A stretch of DNA of 37,760 bases from Actinomycetota bacterium (GTDB lineage: Bacteria > Actinomycetota > Actinomycetes > Actinomycetales > Microbacteriaceae): positions 1-37,760 of the forward strand of contig RFYI01000009.1 in the NCBI GenBank assembly GCA_009921165.1, written 5' to 3'. Below the pieces are notes generated by a model. The model saw nothing but the letters and a program-made list of their open reading frames with translations, was not told the origin of the DNA and searched no databases. The position numbers and the translations under genes are program-made. The first letter of the stretch is position 1. Each line of letters opens with the position of its first letter. This document shows positions 8,821 to 16,016 of this stretch, piece by piece.

Positions 8821-9798
8821 CTATTTATTGATACCAAGAACATCAATTACGAAGACAAGAGTTGAGTTACCTGGAATGTTGGTATTTCCTTCGGCTCCGT
8901 ATGCATCAGCCGGAGGCATCGATGCAATCACCTGAGAGCCAACTGTCACACCATCAAGAGCCTTTATAAAACCTGTGATTACTCCCCCAGGGTTTATCAA
9001 ATTGAAAGTCGCAGGTGTTCCAGAAGTCCATGATGAATCAAATGGGCTGCCAAAGCTGTCTTTCCAAATCCAACCAACGTAATGAACTGTTACAGAATCT
9101 CCGGACTTTACAGTTTCACCTTTACCTTTGATCAGTACTGCTCGCTTAAATTCGGCTGGCGCTGAAAAAGATGGTTGCACTAAAGCAGGCTGACCTGTTT
9201 TAGGAGCCCGAACCACGGCAGGCAATCCTGATTCTGGTGCCCGAGCGTCACCATTGGCGTGAGGCAAATAAACCTTCTTTAGATCAATAACAAAAAGTGA
9301 TCCTTCAGGTTCCTCTTCAGTTGCCGGAGTGGCAAATATCGCCAGAGATCCTTCCTTTACTCCTGATAGTGCCTGACAGTAAACCAGAGAATTAGTTGCA
9401 TCGAAAACTTGCCCAGCTGGATCCGTGCCATTGAACTGAGATGATCCTAGAAGATTGCCAGTTGTTGAAGAGAAGACTGCATATTCCAATATCGCTAGTT
9501 CGCCACCGGTAAAGGTCGGACCGTTTCCTTCTCTAATAACTTTGGTCTGGGTTGCTTTGATTGTTGACAATGGAGACTTGACTGATGAACCTGGTTGTTG
9601 AGTCACAAAATCGACTGTTGGAATTTTCTTGTCTGCCGCAGTCACTTTGACATTGTCGATTTCCGATCCGCCTTTGAATGATTCACACGCCGGCGTCAAG
9701 CCTTCATAAGCTCGCAAAGTTGGAGTTGCCGGTGAAGTACAACCGGCTAATAAAGCAACGAGGCTGGCTGCGATGAATGAGACTTTTAGTTTCGACAC
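8821..9798 (-). CDS. Lipoprotein with tandem FKBP-type peptidyl-prolyl isomerase domains
   Basis: The 325-residue protein starts with a lipoprotein signal peptide ending in LLAGC (lipobox, Cys at ~20). The C-terminal domain (~215-325) is a complete FKBP fold with the usual pocket residues: Tyr in VHYVG, Phe-Asp in PFDSS, Val-Ile in GGVITGF, Tyr in DAYGAEG and Phe in LVFVIDVL. A second, earlier domain (~85-185) follows the same strand pattern but lacks the Phe-Asp and Tyr positions, so it is probably not catalytic. Predicted role: folding of exported proteins at the outer face of the membrane. The start is GTG. An FKBP gene directly before pafBC is typical of Actinobacteria. Confidence 0.9.
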   Translation of the reverse strand: MSKLKVSFIAASLVALLAGCTSPATPTLRAYEGLTPACESFKGGSEIDNVKVTAADKKIPTVDFVTQQPGSSVKSPLSTIKATQTKVIREGNGPTFTGGELAILEYAVFSSTTGNLLGSSQFNGTDPAGQVFDATNSLVYCQALSGVKEGSLAIFATPATEEEPEGSLFVIDLKKVYLPHANGDARAPESGLPAVVRAPKTGQPALVQPSFSAPAEFKRAVLIKGKGETVKSGDSVTVHYVGWIWKDSFGSPFDSSWTSGTPATFNLINPGGVITGFIKALDGVTVGSQVIASMPPADAYGAEGNTNIPGNSTLVFVIDVLGINK

Positions 9799-9828
9799 TG
9801 TTACTACTTTCTATGGGATTTCATAAGT

Positions 9829-10827
9829 TTACTCTTGGTTCTCCTCTGTGCCCTCGAGCTTAGCCCCAGCAGCTCGTTGGGCTAATCTAAGCGACTTTCT
9901 TAGCTTCTTTTCGCTAACCCCTCGCTCCCCTAGATGGTCGGGATTCCAAACTGCTAGGTCCTCGTCATCAAACTCAGGTTTTGCTCTCCTGCTAAAGCTT
10001 GGAAGTACAGCGCCGGGGGCCAGCTTTCTGGCGGTTAGTAAGAATCCCGTGTGACCTCCCATACGATGCTCAGGGCGCACTGCTAGACCTTGCAGGTGCC
10101 AACCCCGAACAAGTGATTCAAAGGCTTCAGGTTCCGCATAATTACCAGTAGAGCGGATCTCTTCTGCCACTCTAGATAGCTGGGTCACAGTAGCCACGTA
10201 GCAAACTAAAACTCCTCCGGGAATAAGAATCTCAGAGACAGCATTGACACATTCCCAAGGAGCCAACATATCAAGCACTACTCGATCAATACTTCCGATC
10301 GGGATGTTTTTCGGAAGTTCGATTTCTAAACTCCCAATAATAACGTTCCAGTTATCAGGTGCAGCCCCAAATTGAGTTGCAACATTTGCCTTTGCTATTT
10401 CTGCAAATTCAGATCTTCTCTCAAACGAAGTGAGTTGACCGCTGTCCCCTACCGCTCTAAGCAAATACATGCTCAAAGCTCCCGAACCAACACCTGCTTC
10501 AACAACTTTTGCTCCAGGAAAAATATCTCCCATAGTGACAATGCTGGCAGCATCCTTTGGATAAACGATTGCCGCACCACGTGGCATGGAAAGCACGAAG
10601 TCGGTCAAAAGCGGCCGCAGAGCAAGGTACTCCACTCCAGTGCCATTTTTAATTACTGAGCCATCTGGTTGCCCAATGATGTCGTCGTGTTTTATGTCTC
10701 CGCGGTGGGTGCCAAAGGTAGCTCCGGTTACCAGTGTGATTGTGTTTAGTCTTCCCTTTGGTCCAGTTAGTTGGACTCTTTCACCCGGCACAAAGACTCC
10801 ACGTTGTGCTTTATTCAGTTTTGCCAC
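9829..10827 (-). CDS. trmI: tRNA (adenine-58-N1)-methyltransferase TrmI
   Basis: The 332-residue protein has the small N-terminal beta domain of TrmI, then a Rossmann SAM-binding domain: the TrmI signature YPKDAASI, motif I VVEAGVGSGALS and acidic residues at the ends of strands 2 and 4 (LDMLAPWE). It makes m1A58 in the T-loop of tRNAs and acts as a tetramer. GTG start; the upstream HAD gene stop overlaps it by one base (TAGTG). In most Actinobacteria trmI is followed by arc/mpa, dop and pup; here the next gene, 30 bases on, is the FKBP lipoprotein. Confidence 0.93.
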   Translation of the reverse strand: MAKLNKAQRGVFVPGERVQLTGPKGRLNTITLVTGATFGTHRGDIKHDDIIGQPDGSVIKNGTGVEYLALRPLLTDFVLSMPRGAAIVYPKDAASIVTMGDIFPGAKVVEAGVGSGALSMYLLRAVGDSGQLTSFERRSEFAEIAKANVATQFGAAPDNWNVIIGSLEIELPKNIPIGSIDRVVLDMLAPWECVNAVSEILIPGGVLVCYVATVTQLSRVAEEIRSTGNYAEPEAFESLVRGWHLQGLAVRPEHRMGGHTGFLLTARKLAPGAVLPSFSRRAKPEFDDEDLAVWNPDHLGERGVSEKKLRKSLRLAQRAAGAKLEGTEENQE

Positions 10828-11483
10828 TAGATGAGTTTCCTTAGTTGTTTATAGGTGACTCCAACCAGTGTTGGCCAAAGTGTCCTTCCCTCATTTTCAG
10901 GGATTGGAATAACATGCGGTATACCAATAGCGAGAGTTCCAGCAGTCTCTGCTGATGTAAGGCCAGAAATCGAATCTTCAAAGGCAATACATCGGTTTGG
11001 CGCAAAGCCGAGCGCTTCAGCAGCTTTCTGGTAGGCCTCAGGGTGAGGTTTACCTCTTGTCACATCATCACCCGCGATGATGATGTTGAAGGCATCAAAT
11101 TCAATTGCGTCAACAACCTGCTGAGCCATTCTGTGCATAGACATTGTGACTAATGCTGTCTTGACTCCGTGTTTTTTGAGATCCAGCAATAATTCCTTAG
11201 CGCCTGGACGCCAAGGAATCGCTTTAGCCAACTTTCCTTGAACCTCATTCGTGAGTCGGTCGACGATCTCTGTTGGTTCTAGGGGGATATTGGCTCGATC
11301 CTTCAGTAGTTTTGAGGAGAAATCTAGACTCATCCCGACGACGTCTAATCCATCCTGGTGAGTCCAATTTCCGTTATGTTCTTGGGCTAAGGCTTGCTCA
11401 CTTTCCATCCAATATGGCTCGGAATCGATGAGTGTGCCGTCCATATCGAATAAGACGGCGAAGTTAGCTTTGCGACCAAACAT
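10827..11483 (-). CDS. HAD-superfamily hydrolase (beta-phosphoglucomutase/CbbY-like)
   Basis: A 218-residue HAD phosphatase with motif I FDMDGTLIDSE, a helical C1 cap, motif II Ser/Thr in ALVTMS, motif III Lys in GKPHPEAYQKA and motif IV FEDSISGL. The fold is that of sugar-phosphate phosphatases and beta-phosphoglucomutases; the exact substrate cannot be read. The frame extends to a TTG at 11492, but the ATG at 11483 gives a more usual N-terminus; neither has a convincing Shine-Dalgarno. It is the first gene of the long minus-strand run and is followed by trmI with a 1-base overlap. Confidence 0.85.
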   Translation of the reverse strand: MFGRKANFAVLFDMDGTLIDSEPYWMESEQALAQEHNGNWTHQDGLDVVGMSLDFSSKLLKDRANIPLEPTEIVDRLTNEVQGKLAKAIPWRPGAKELLLDLKKHGVKTALVTMSMHRMAQQVVDAIEFDAFNIIIAGDDVTRGKPHPEAYQKAAEALGFAPNRCIAFEDSISGLTSAETAGTLAIGIPHVIPIPENEGRTLWPTLVGVTYKQLRKLI

Positions 11484-11554
11484 TATGCCCAAAGTCTAAT
11501 CTGGAGTTATGAAATAGAGTTCTATCTGAACCCTTGCACTGAAACGGTAGAACT

Positions 11555-12424
11555 GTGAACGCAACCTCCAACATCTTTAGCGGCCGAGTCCTGATAGTGG
11601 CTTTCGACGGCTGGACAGACGCCGGCTCTGCCGCAACTGGGTCTGCTAACTATATTCGCGAGAAGCTGGCAGCTGAGAGGCTGCTCGTCATAGACGACCA
11701 AGATTATTTCGATTTCCTTCGACAGAGACCAATCATTGTGCTTGATGAACATGGCGAACGTGAGTTTATTTGGCCCAACATAGAGTTCTGGGGTCCAGGA
11801 TCTCAATCTGTTTTGAACACCAAAGACTTACAGTTGTATTTCCTTATCGGTCAAGAACCAGCTCTGCAGTGGCAATACCTTCGTGATGAGATTCTTGAAT
11901 TAGTAGAAGATAGAGATATCAGTTCGGTCATCATGATTGGTTCATTGGCATCTGAAGCCCCGCACTCGAGGCCGATAAAGATTTATAAGAACAGTCAAAC
12001 CGCGGCAGTTAGAAATGCCTTTGGAATTGAACGCAGTAACTATGACGGAAGAGCAGGATTTCTATCTGTTTTAGGTCATGCTTTTGAAAAAGCAGGTTTA
12101 CCAACCATATCGGTTTGGGCAGAAGTTCCTCACTACGTAGCATCCATGCCAAGTCCTAAAGCAGCTTTGGCGCTAGTAAACGATCTTGAAATCATGTTGG
12201 GCTTCACGGTTGAACATAAAGAGATTTCTGAGGCTGCCTTTGAATGGGAAAGATCGGTTGATGATTTTGCTGAAGGTGACGAAGATCTGCTCAACTACAT
12301 TGCTGGATTAGAAAAAGCTAGAGACGAATCAGAAGCGGAAGAAATGAACACTGATCAGCTCGCGCTGGAGTTCGAGAAGTTTCTAAGACAAAATGAAGGT
12401 GAAGCAGGCACTGCCGAAAATTAA
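11555..12424 (+). CDS. PAC2 (proteasome assembly chaperone 2) family protein
   Basis: The 289-residue protein shows the PAC2-family pattern: an N-terminal LIVAFDGWTDAGSAA motif, a central IMIGSLASEAPHSRP segment and GRAGFLSVLGHAFEKAGLPT before the conserved VPHYVASMPSPKA motif, with an acidic C-terminal tail. PAC2 proteins are widespread in Actinobacteria, also in species without a proteasome, and their function there is unknown. The start is GTG. It is divergent from the HAD/trmI run across a 71-base region and overlaps uppP tail-to-tail by 4 bases. Confidence 0.88.
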   Translation: MNATSNIFSGRVLIVAFDGWTDAGSAATGSANYIREKLAAERLLVIDDQDYFDFLRQRPIIVLDEHGEREFIWPNIEFWGPGSQSVLNTKDLQLYFLIGQEPALQWQYLRDEILELVEDRDISSVIMIGSLASEAPHSRPIKIYKNSQTAAVRNAFGIERSNYDGRAGFLSVLGHAFEKAGLPTISVWAEVPHYVASMPSPKAALALVNDLEIMLGFTVEHKEISEAAFEWERSVDDFAEGDEDLLNYIAGLEKARDESEAEEMNTDQLALEFEKFLRQNEGEAGTAEN

Positions 12425-13260
12425 GCTGCAACAAGCCCAAGGCTTAGCATTACCAGCAACGAGATACCTACAATCACTCGCCAAATTACAAACGGCATGA
12501 AAGAACCCTTGTTGAGGTATTTCAAAAGACCAGCAATCACTGCATAGCCAACTAGAAATGACGTGACAGTTGCTATCAGGGTACCTGTTAGAGCAGTCGA
12601 GTCTAGATTCTGGTAACTGTCTTTGAATTCGATTAGTCCACTTGCAAGTACGGCAGGTATTCCAATTAGGAAGCTAAACCGAGCTGCCGCTGCCCGGTTG
12701 AAGCCAGCTAACAAACCAAAGCTGATGCTAGCGCCTGATCTTGATACACCTGGAATCACTGAAAGCATCTGCCCTAGACCAAAACCTATAGCCGAGCCGA
12801 AGGTAAGTTCCTTTATTGCTTTTTGTTTTGAACCAAGGCGATCTGCCAACAAAAGAATTAGACCAAACAAAATCATCGTGAAAGCAATGACCCAGAGGGT
12901 TCGAACCGTTTCTTCAATGAAATGTTTCAGTAGTAGACCCGCGATGCCAACCGGAATGGATGCAATAATGACAAACCAAGACATTTTGTATGTATCTGTT
13001 GCTCTCGCCGACTTGTTGAAGAGCCCTTTGAACCAAGCCGTGACTAATCGAGATATGTCTTTAGCGAAGTAGATGAGAACTGCGGCTTCAGTTCCGAGTT
13101 GAATAGTTGCGATGAAAGCCGTTGTTGCAGAGTTTTTGTCCGATAGTCCTGGAACTTTCATCAGTTCAGATGCAATTTGAACGTGAGCGCTTGAAGATAC
13201 TGGTAAAAATTCAGTTAATCCTTGGACAATACCAAGGATGATGGCCTGTAAAAAATTCAT
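12421..13260 (-). CDS. uppP: Undecaprenyl-diphosphatase UppP (BacA)
   Basis: The 279-residue membrane protein has the two BacA/UppP signatures: (E/Q)GLTEFLPVSSSAH near the N-terminus and SVIPGVSRSGASI in the second half, with eight or so hydrophobic helices. It dephosphorylates undecaprenyl diphosphate to recycle the lipid carrier for cell wall synthesis. The ATG overlaps the stop of the upstream 72-codon gene as ATGA. The active-site Glu, Ser and Arg residues are present. Confidence 0.95.
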   Translation of the reverse strand: MNFLQAIILGIVQGLTEFLPVSSSAHVQIASELMKVPGLSDKNSATTAFIATIQLGTEAAVLIYFAKDISRLVTAWFKGLFNKSARATDTYKMSWFVIIASIPVGIAGLLLKHFIEETVRTLWVIAFTMILFGLILLLADRLGSKQKAIKELTFGSAIGFGLGQMLSVIPGVSRSGASISFGLLAGFNRAAAARFSFLIGIPAVLASGLIEFKDSYQNLDSTALTGTLIATVTSFLVGYAVIAGLLKYLNKGSFMPFVIWRVIVGISLLVMLSLGLVAA

Positions 13261-13475
13261 GACCAGTCTTCATCATCTTCGGCTAGTTCCATCGGCAAAA
13301 TTTCACCGAATTGATCGGATAGACCTTCTTCGTAGTCAAGGAAAGCTGACTTCAAATGCTCGTAGGAAGCAATCACAGCTGGGTCATCACTTCCTCGACC
13401 TGCTGAGACTGCCTCGAAGTGTCTTTCGAGAGCAGCAACAAACATATTCAATGAACTTCTAGCTTCTTGTGCCAT
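13257..13475 (-). CDS. Small acidic protein, function unknown
   Basis: A 72-residue, strongly acidic soluble protein (C-terminal MELAEDDEDW) with one predicted helical pair and no Cys. I do not recognise a named domain. It is coupled to uppP through an ATGA overlap, which supports that it is a real gene translated with uppP. It starts about 75 bases from the tRNA-Leu gene on the other strand. No function is proposed. Confidence 0.7.
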   Translation of the reverse strand: MAQEARSSLNMFVAALERHFEAVSAGRGSDDPAVIASYEHLKSAFLDYEEGLSDQFGEILPMELAEDDEDWS

Positions 13476-13551
13476 AAGCCAAAACTACTCCTGGTTGGTC
13501 CAAAATCAATACACATAAACCACGAAAGTTGTTTTCCTCGATTAGTAGTAA

Positions 13552-13634
13552 AATTGGGTGGCGAAATGGTAGACGCGCTAGCTTGAGGTGTTAGTCCTCT
13601 CACGAGGGTAGGGGTTCAAGTCCCCTCTCGGACA
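13552..13634 (+). tRNA. tRNA-Leu (anticodon GAG) with an irregular acceptor stem
   Basis: A class II tRNA is clear. The D-arm is GCG/CGC around AAATGGTAGA; the anticodon stem is CTAGC/GTTAG with loop TTGAGGT, so the anticodon is GAG at 13585-13587; the variable arm pairs CCTC/GAGG; the T-arm is AGGGG/CCCCT around TTCAAGT. The 3' acceptor strand is CTCGGAC plus discriminator A, as in actinobacterial tRNA-Leu. CCA is not encoded. The 5' acceptor strand is AATTGGG, giving mismatches at pairs 1-72 (A-C) and 2-71 (A-A) and three G-U pairs. It may be functional, decaying, or affected by a sequence error. Confidence 0.85.
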
Positions 13635-13655
13635 CGTAGTTTGAGACAGCTACCC

Positions 13656-13684
13656 AAAGCCCCGATATTTCATATCGGGGCTTT
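13656..13684 (+). terminator. Strong hairpin terminator after tRNA-Leu
   Basis: AAAGCCCCGATAT and ATATCGGGGCTTT form a perfect 13-bp stem around a 3-base loop, about 20 bases after the tRNA. The 3' side runs into TTT. It should end the tRNA transcript; the AAA at the 5' foot means it could also act on the other strand. The remainder of 13476-13775 holds only the tRNA, its upstream region and a short leader for the next gene. Confidence 0.85.
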
Positions 13685-13775
13685 GTTACTACCTGGATCA
13701 TGAAAGCGAATTACAGGTTACGGCTAACTAAATACGGCATAATCAAGACAATGAAGAAAATCTGGAGGGAAGATT

Positions 13776-14579
13776 ATGCGTTTATTCAAAAAGTTCACAA
13801 TCTTCAGCATTCTGCTTGGGCTTTCTAGTGTTGGGTTGGCGCAAGCTGCAACCGCAACAAGGCCCTATGTTTCTCTCCTCATTCAAGACACGGGTGGATA
13901 CATAACATACGAATATGCCTTCTCCAGAACTCCATCTGTTCTATACAGCGATGGTCTTTTGATTGTTCCTAACAAAATTCAAACTTGGCAGAGCCCAGGT
14001 CAGTTTGTGCAGACCTTCATGCAAAAACGAGAGCTTGCAGCAGTTCCTCGAATCTTGGCTGCTGCTGAAAAGAGTCATTTGACGGATCCCAAATTCGATT
14101 GGGGCACACCTTGGATTGTTGACGTTCCTGACACCATGTTTGTAACGCAAATTTCACCTAGGGCGGCTCAGACTAAACTTTCGATTTATGCTCTCGGCTT
14201 TGATGCAGACCTGACACCTAAGTCAAAGGCTGATGCTCGTCGAGCGGCATCAGGTTTCCGAGACAAGATCGAATCATTTAGCTCTGAATTAATGTGGACA
14301 AAATCTAGACCAACTGTTTGGAAACCAACTAAGTGGGTATACATGGCAACCGAATCGCAGCCCGATGTCTTTACCAAGACACACAAGTGGTTTGGTTCGA
14401 AGGCACTCGAATTCACCTCATCTTGTCGGGAGATGACTTCTTCAGAGAACGCAAAGTTGAATGCTCTACTACCCAAGTTGAATTCTTCATCTAGGTTTAG
14501 TTCGAACGGAAAGATCTGGCGACTCACTGTTCGGCCGTTATTCCCGCACGAATCAGGCTGTCAGTCAATAATCAATTAG
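13776..14579 (+). CDS. Secreted protein of unknown function
   Basis: A 267-residue protein with a clear Sec signal peptide: basic MRLFKKF, hydrophobic core TIFSILLGLSSVGL and a probable cut after AQA (residue ~24). The mature part shows no domain I know; it is mixed alpha/beta with several aromatic strands. Only two Cys are in the mature protein (SSCRE and SGCQS near the end), which may form a disulfide. A strong GGAGGGA Shine-Dalgarno sits 6 bases before the ATG. It stands alone after a strong terminator, with a 23-base gap to the sirtuin gene, so a small shared transcript is possible. No homology-based role can be given. Confidence 0.8.
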   Translation: MRLFKKFTIFSILLGLSSVGLAQAATATRPYVSLLIQDTGGYITYEYAFSRTPSVLYSDGLLIVPNKIQTWQSPGQFVQTFMQKRELAAVPRILAAAEKSHLTDPKFDWGTPWIVDVPDTMFVTQISPRAAQTKLSIYALGFDADLTPKSKADARRAASGFRDKIESFSSELMWTKSRPTVWKPTKWVYMATESQPDVFTKTHKWFGSKALEFTSSCREMTSSENAKLNALLPKLNSSSRFSSNGKIWRLTVRPLFPHESGCQSIIN

Positions 14580-14602
14580 TCCAAGTTGTAAACTGCTCAA
14601 TA

Positions 14603-15445
14603 ATGTCCCAACTTGAAAATCCAGAACTGCCGCATGCTGCTCATTATTCAATCGAAGTGGCACGTGAGCGCATTGCTGGCAAAAAGCTCTTTGTTCTAAC
14701 CGGAGCAGGCATAAGCACAGATTCTGGAATACCTGATTACAGAGGTCAAGGTCGAGTTGCTAGACACCCAATGACCTATGACACTTTTATGGCATCCTTT
14801 GAAGCTCAGCAACGTTACTGGGCTAGGAGTTTTGTTGGCTGGTCTAGAATCGCTCTAGCCAAACCTAATGCTGGACACTTCGCCATTGCTTCAGCACAGG
14901 CAAGCGGTTCGGTCACTGCTCTGGTTACTCAAAACGTTGATGGATTGCATCAGGCAGCAGGCAGCAAGAGCGTAATTGATCTGCACGGCAGATTAGATCG
15001 AGTTATTTGCCTGAGTTGTAAAAGCTCGATAGCAAGAACGGAAATGGATGAGTACCTGCAGGAACTCAATCCAAACATCACTAAAGATAATTCAGTCGAG
15101 TTCACTCCTGATGGTGATGCAGAGGTTGATGGCACGGAGAGCTTTATAGTTCCTAAATGTAAGAAATGTGATGGCGTCTATAAGCCTGATGTGGTCTTTT
15201 TTGGAGAATCAGTGCCAACCAGCCGTGTTGAATCAGCGCTAAATCAATTAGCCTCAGCAGATGCGTTACTAGTAGTTGGTTCATCTCTTACCGTGAATTC
15301 CGGGTTTCGTTTCGCCAGATTGGCGGCCCAGTCCTCTAAACCAATTGTGATAGTCAACATTGGCCCCACTCGCGCAGATGATCTTGCGATTGCAAAGATT
15401 GAAGCAAACTCCTCAATAGTTTTAGAAAGGCTATTAATTGACTGA
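14603..15445 (+). CDS. SIR2-family NAD-dependent protein deacylase (sirtuin)
   Basis: The 280-residue protein has all the sirtuin core motifs: GAGISTDSGIPDYRG (NAD-binding), TQNVDGLH (with catalytic His in the following LHG), and a Zn module with CLSC and CKKC. The KPDVVFFGESVP and VVGSSLTVNSG segments complete the Rossmann fold. It removes acyl groups from protein lysines with NAD consumption. Between the two Cys pairs lies an acidic insert of about 40 residues, normal for this actinobacterial subgroup. Its last codons overlap the start of the phosphatase gene by 8 bases. Confidence 0.92.
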   Translation: MSQLENPELPHAAHYSIEVARERIAGKKLFVLTGAGISTDSGIPDYRGQGRVARHPMTYDTFMASFEAQQRYWARSFVGWSRIALAKPNAGHFAIASAQASGSVTALVTQNVDGLHQAAGSKSVIDLHGRLDRVICLSCKSSIARTEMDEYLQELNPNITKDNSVEFTPDGDAEVDGTESFIVPKCKKCDGVYKPDVVFFGESVPTSRVESALNQLASADALLVVGSSLTVNSGFRFARLAAQSSKPIVIVNIGPTRADDLAIAKIEANSSIVLERLLID

Positions 15446-16016
15446 AACTATTTTGGGATTACTTAGACATGGGCAAACAGACTGGAACATTGATTTAAGG
15501 CTCCAAGGCTCAAGCGATATTCCTCTGAACGAAACCGGGCGGAATCAAGCAGCAGCTGCCGGTGCGAAACTCTCTCGTGCTGACTGGGACGTAATCATTG
15601 CCTCTCCCCTTTCTAGAGCCAGTGACACTGCAAACATCATTGCGGAGCAACTGGGCATGCATGTTGTTATTGTTCCAGAACTTGTAGAGCGCTCATTCGG
15701 GGTTGCTGAAGGTATGAGCCATTCTGAATGGCGAAGGATGTTTGAATCCAATGAACACATTGAAGGACTCGAACCAATCGAAGACCTCAGAGCCAGAAGC
15801 GAAGCCTTGCTGCAATTAATTGCAACCGAGTATGACGGTCTTCGTGTCTTAGCTGTCTCACACGGAGCTTTCATTAGAAAGGTGCTACGAGTGGTCAGTG
15901 ATAACAGTATTCCCAGAGAGGGCGACCGGTTGGGTAATGCTTCTTTGAATAAAGTAGTTCATTCAGATGGTTTCTGGGCTATCTCGGATTACAACCCAGA
16001 TTCACTTGCTCTCTAA
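15438..16016 (+). CDS. Histidine phosphatase (phosphoglycerate mutase-like)
   Basis: A 192-residue member of histidine phosphatase branch 1: the phospho-accepting His in LLRHGQTDWN, the second catalytic His in VSHGAFIR, plus the usual SPLSRASDTA and Arg/Glu positions (ERSFGVAEG). Such proteins include broad phosphatases as well as GpmB-like enzymes; the short length argues against the cofactor-dependent glycolytic mutase. The start is TTG inside the end of the sirtuin gene; no better start is nearby. The 3' end overlaps the convergent glycosyltransferase gene by 15 bases. Confidence 0.85.
   Translation: MTETILGLLRHGQTDWNIDLRLQGSSDIPLNETGRNQAAAAGAKLSRADWDVIIASPLSRASDTANIIAEQLGMHVVIVPELVERSFGVAEGMSHSEWRRMFESNEHIEGLEPIEDLRARSEALLQLIATEYDGLRVLAVSHGAFIRKVLRVVSDNSIPREGDRLGNASLNKVVHSDGFWAISDYNPDSLAL

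Noticed and set aside
11484-11554. Leaderless promoter TAGAAC just before the PAC2 GTG start
   Set aside because: It is only one base from the start codon, too close for a -10 element even in a leaderless transcript.
12623-13072. 149-codon open frame on the plus strand
   Set aside because: Lies wholly antisense to uppP, which has clear family motifs; composition is that of a shadow frame.
14186-14527. 113-codon minus-strand frame within the secreted protein gene
   Set aside because: The plus frame has a signal peptide and Shine-Dalgarno; the minus frame has neither.
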